NCBI GenBank assembly: GCA_018292915.2 | Contig: JACVVK020000005.1 | Span: forward strand, 2,266,001 to 2,330,000 | Origin: Batillaria attramentaria | Taxonomy: Eukaryota; Mollusca; Gastropoda; Batillariidae | Direction of reading: 5' to 3' | Length of the DNA stretch: 64,000 nucleotides | Shown here: piece after piece, positions 61,461 to 64,000 of the stretch | How positions within the stretch are numbered: the first letter of the stretch is position 1 | Layout: every line of letters starts with the position of its first letter | Made by a program: the position numbers and the translations under genes | Notes under the pieces: model-generated | Databases searched by the model: none | What the model saw: the letters and a program-made list of their open reading frames with translations, nothing else | What the model was told of the DNA's origin: nothing

Positions 61461-61464
61461 GTAA

Positions 61465-62015
61465 CTGTTAGCGATTACCTGCCCTTTGTGCCAGATTTGG
61501 TAATGACGGGCTCGGGACCTTGTGGATCCACCCAGGTTGTGTGTGATGCCTGGCGTGGTGGCATTCTTCCACGGCTGGGTGCCGTTGCCGGAGGTCAGCT
61601 GCGTCGGGGGGTTTTGGAGTGTGCAGGTGTACAGACAGTGGTGTCAAAATCTGGTTTGGAACACCTGAGATCCGTAAACCTTGTTAATGATGGGTGTGGA
61701 AAGGTGGTATGGCATGGCGTGGAGTGGGGGTGGCGGGAGCAACAACAACAGCTTAGCGTCGTTTCTGGCAGGATTTTTTTTTTCTCTTTCTTCCGTTTTC
61801 GTTTTCCAGAGAATCTTTAATTTCATGGTACCGGCCAGAACCCTCAGTTCAGATTTGGTGTGTGAGGGAATGGGGGGAAGGGGGGGGGGTGTGCTGTAAA
61901 AGGCGACTCATAGAACACAGAACTTGCATAGAATATACATGTGGTAGTTTCCTGTCATTTGACCTATACCTCATGCCAGCTGTCTACACCCACCACCACT
62001 ACCACCCCGAACCCC
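61465..62015. other. 3' UTR or last intron of XRN2
   Basis: No further exon is recognised. If the stop at 61462 is used this is 3' UTR; no AATAAA signal lies close, the nearest cluster being at about 62690-62715. Confidence 0.5.
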
Positions 62016-62019
<4 letters not shown>

Positions 62020-62091
<72 letters not shown>

Positions 62092-62093
62092 AC
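62020..62093. repeat. (CA)n microsatellite
   Basis: CA about 70 bp, followed at 62132-62171 by a C-run/A-run junction. Confidence 0.95.
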
Positions 62094-62299
62094 GCACGCC
62101 TCTCCTGTAACAGGCAAAAATAACAATTACGACCCCCCCCCCCCCCCCCAAAAAAAAAAAAAAAAAAAAAAGCAGGAGGGATTGAAAAGGAAAAAGGCAT
62201 CAACCGGCTTGAAATGAGGGACAAACTCGGGTACCAGCTCAATCCCCGTCCCCCCCCCCCCCCACCCCCACCCACACCCATTCCTCTCCCCACCCCCCA

Positions 62300-62810
62300 A
62301 TTCCTCCCCTGTCACCACACCTAATGAGCCACGTGCGCGGAAACTCTAGTCTCGGTGTCCGAGAGGTCGCGAGGGGTCGCCAGGGGTCAGCCCAGCCCAC
62401 CCCTGTGTCCTGACAGTGGACGAGGTTGTGAGGAGGGAGGGGGAGGCGGAGATGGTCTGTTGCCGGTGACAATGCGGACACCAGCGTGTTAACGAGATGA
62501 CCGCTGAGGCGGTGTGCGAAATGTGGTCAGCGTGAAAAACTCGCGGAGAAACAGTTATTTAGTTTGGCATAATTGTTGTTGGTGCTTAGCGGTTTGGGGG
62601 AAGGAGAAAAAAAAGGGAGGGGGGATGTGTGGGGGGGGGGGGGGTTGTTCGATAGGTTGGTGATTTGGAATGGACACACACACAAAAAACAAATAAATAA
62701 ATAAAATAAAAATAAACACTAGTGTTTGACTACAAATTAAGGAACTAAATGTATCCCCCCCCCCCCAAAAAAAAAAGTAATCACTCGACAATACACACGA
62801 CAGAAGAAGT
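62300..62810. other. unique GC-rich segment and AT-rich tail, no element recognised
   Basis: 62320-62540 is unique and GC-balanced (GAGGTCGCGAGGGGTCGCC). 62570-62800 holds G-runs, an AAATAAATAAAAT stretch and a C-run/A-run junction. Confidence 0.55.
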
Positions 62811-63112
62811 TACATTATGTATTTGCGCCCCAAACTTGAATATTGAAATGTATTGAGGAGACCAGCGGGCATTTCAAGCGGAGGGCAATACATGTACATG
62901 TCGTCAGACACCAATACACGTTTCTGTACAAAAACAGGACGGGGAAGAAAAAAAAATGAAGCTGGAACAACATAGATGTATTAGAAACAGCATGCGAGAA
63001 AGAGAAAAAATTCTCAAAGAGAGAGAGAGAGAGAGAGACAATGACATTGACATTTTCCAAGGATAGAAGATTAGGTGTGCAGACCTGTCTTACATCTTGT
63101 CCTTGCTACTCG

Positions 63113-63226
<114 letters not shown>

Positions 63227-63340
63227 TTGCTAAACTGCTGTCAATTGCGATAATAATAATTAGTAAATGTAATATAATTATAAACAAGGCAAACTACATT
63301 TCAAAATTCAAAATCACACACCATACACTAATACATGTAG

Positions 63341-63465
63341 ACAGGTAGGTAGGTGGGTGTTTGGGTGTTTAACGTCCTTTTCCACCACATGATATCAAAG
63401 ACTGGGCAACGATGAAAAAGCCAGCACAAATATTTGGTCTCAGCCGGGATGCGAACTCACGACCC
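63341..63465 (-). mobile_element. tRNA-derived SINE, 5'-truncated, minus strand
   Basis: On the minus strand: GAGTTCGCATCCCGGC (B box), body, and GGACGTTAAACACCC tail; the A-box half is absent. Flanked by ACATGTAG (63333-63340 and 63466-63473), so truncation happened on insertion. Confidence 0.85.
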
Positions 63466-63479
63466 ACATGTAGTACAGT

Positions 63480-64000
63480 GAGAGAGAGAGCCTTGTAGCC
63501 ATTTGACAACCCACATCAACGGAAACTCAAAACTTCCCCTTGTGGTCTATTGTACTGATCAGTTGACCCGAAAAGGGGGATAGTATTTCTATAGCCACTC
63601 CCCCACCCAACTTGAAATGAGCTGGTCATTATACGCGTCTGTAGGTTGGACTAACCTGGCAAATATAACTACCAGTCACTCAGAGAAAGCTTTTCAATGC
63701 GTTATTGTAGCCGTTGTGTTTCACTCTTCCTCTCTCCTGTCCATTGTTTGCTGAGAAACTGGGTCGCCAGAATGTTTTCCTTATGTTAGTCCGTTTATTG
63801 GCAAGCATGAAAAGGACTGAAATGTTCTGTCGACCTGCCAGATGATACATGGGGGAAAAACAGTTACAGTTCCGTCGGCCACAAGCTTTGAGGCAATTTG
63901 GTACTGATGGTTCGTTTCAATTTAAATCTGCTTCTACGATTTTTCCATCACTGCTCACGGCATGTCTCATTCCATCCAGTTTTGGATTTTTTTTGTGTGT
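63480..64000. other. right edge, nothing recognised
   Basis: Unique sequence without splice-linked coding frames, terminal repeats or microsatellites. Confidence 0.6.

Noticed and set aside
61289..61471. Frame reading [14 protein letters not shown] across the Gly-rich exon
   Set aside because: It is the wrong frame of XRN2's last visible exon; phase from exon 29 demands the QYGGQGRGG frame.

Overview
This is eukaryotic nuclear DNA from an animal. It holds two intron-rich genes arranged head to head, surrounded by dense transposable elements and microsatellites. The gene structure, the many tRNA-derived SINEs, the ATT-tailed LINE ends and the long CA/GT/CT arrays fit a lophotrochozoan, probably a mollusc; that placement is inference, because no ribosomal or mitochondrial marker is present.

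Positions 1-7777, minus strand: the first nine coding exons of a HEAT/ARM-repeat protein (about 407 residues visible; the gene continues off the left edge). I reconstructed them from splice sites and matching intron phases. I do not recognise a gene name. Its 3.0-kb first intron carries a 2.47-kb hAT-type DNA transposon with a perfect 8-bp target-site duplication.

Positions 7778-7956: a 179-bp intergenic interval that must act as a bidirectional promoter, since the two start codons face away from each other across it.

Positions 7957-61460, plus strand: XRN2/Rat1, the nuclear 5'-3' exoribonuclease that degrades uncapped RNA and drives torpedo termination of RNA polymerase II. Thirty coding exons join in frame and give all the catalytic acidic motifs, the CCHC zinc knuckle and a Gly/Arg-rich tail. 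Exon 1 lacks one base relative to the conserved reading frame, so the deposited sequence stops after nine codons; this is either an assembly indel or a real lesion. Exons 1-29 lie within 17 kb. The last one found is 36.4 kb further on.

Positions 24945-61378: one giant intron. It mixes tRNA-SINEs, a three-level nested insertion (LINE derivative in SINE in MITE), a mariner MITE, tandem duplications and microsatellites with islands of non-repetitive, CpG-containing sequence rich in TAAT cores, forkhead-like and nuclear-receptor-like sites. In vertebrates XRN2 lies beside the NKX2-4/NKX2-2/PAX1/FOXA2 block. I therefore suggest that this intron hosts long-range enhancers of a neighbouring developmental gene. 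From 61461 to the end I see no further exon with confidence.
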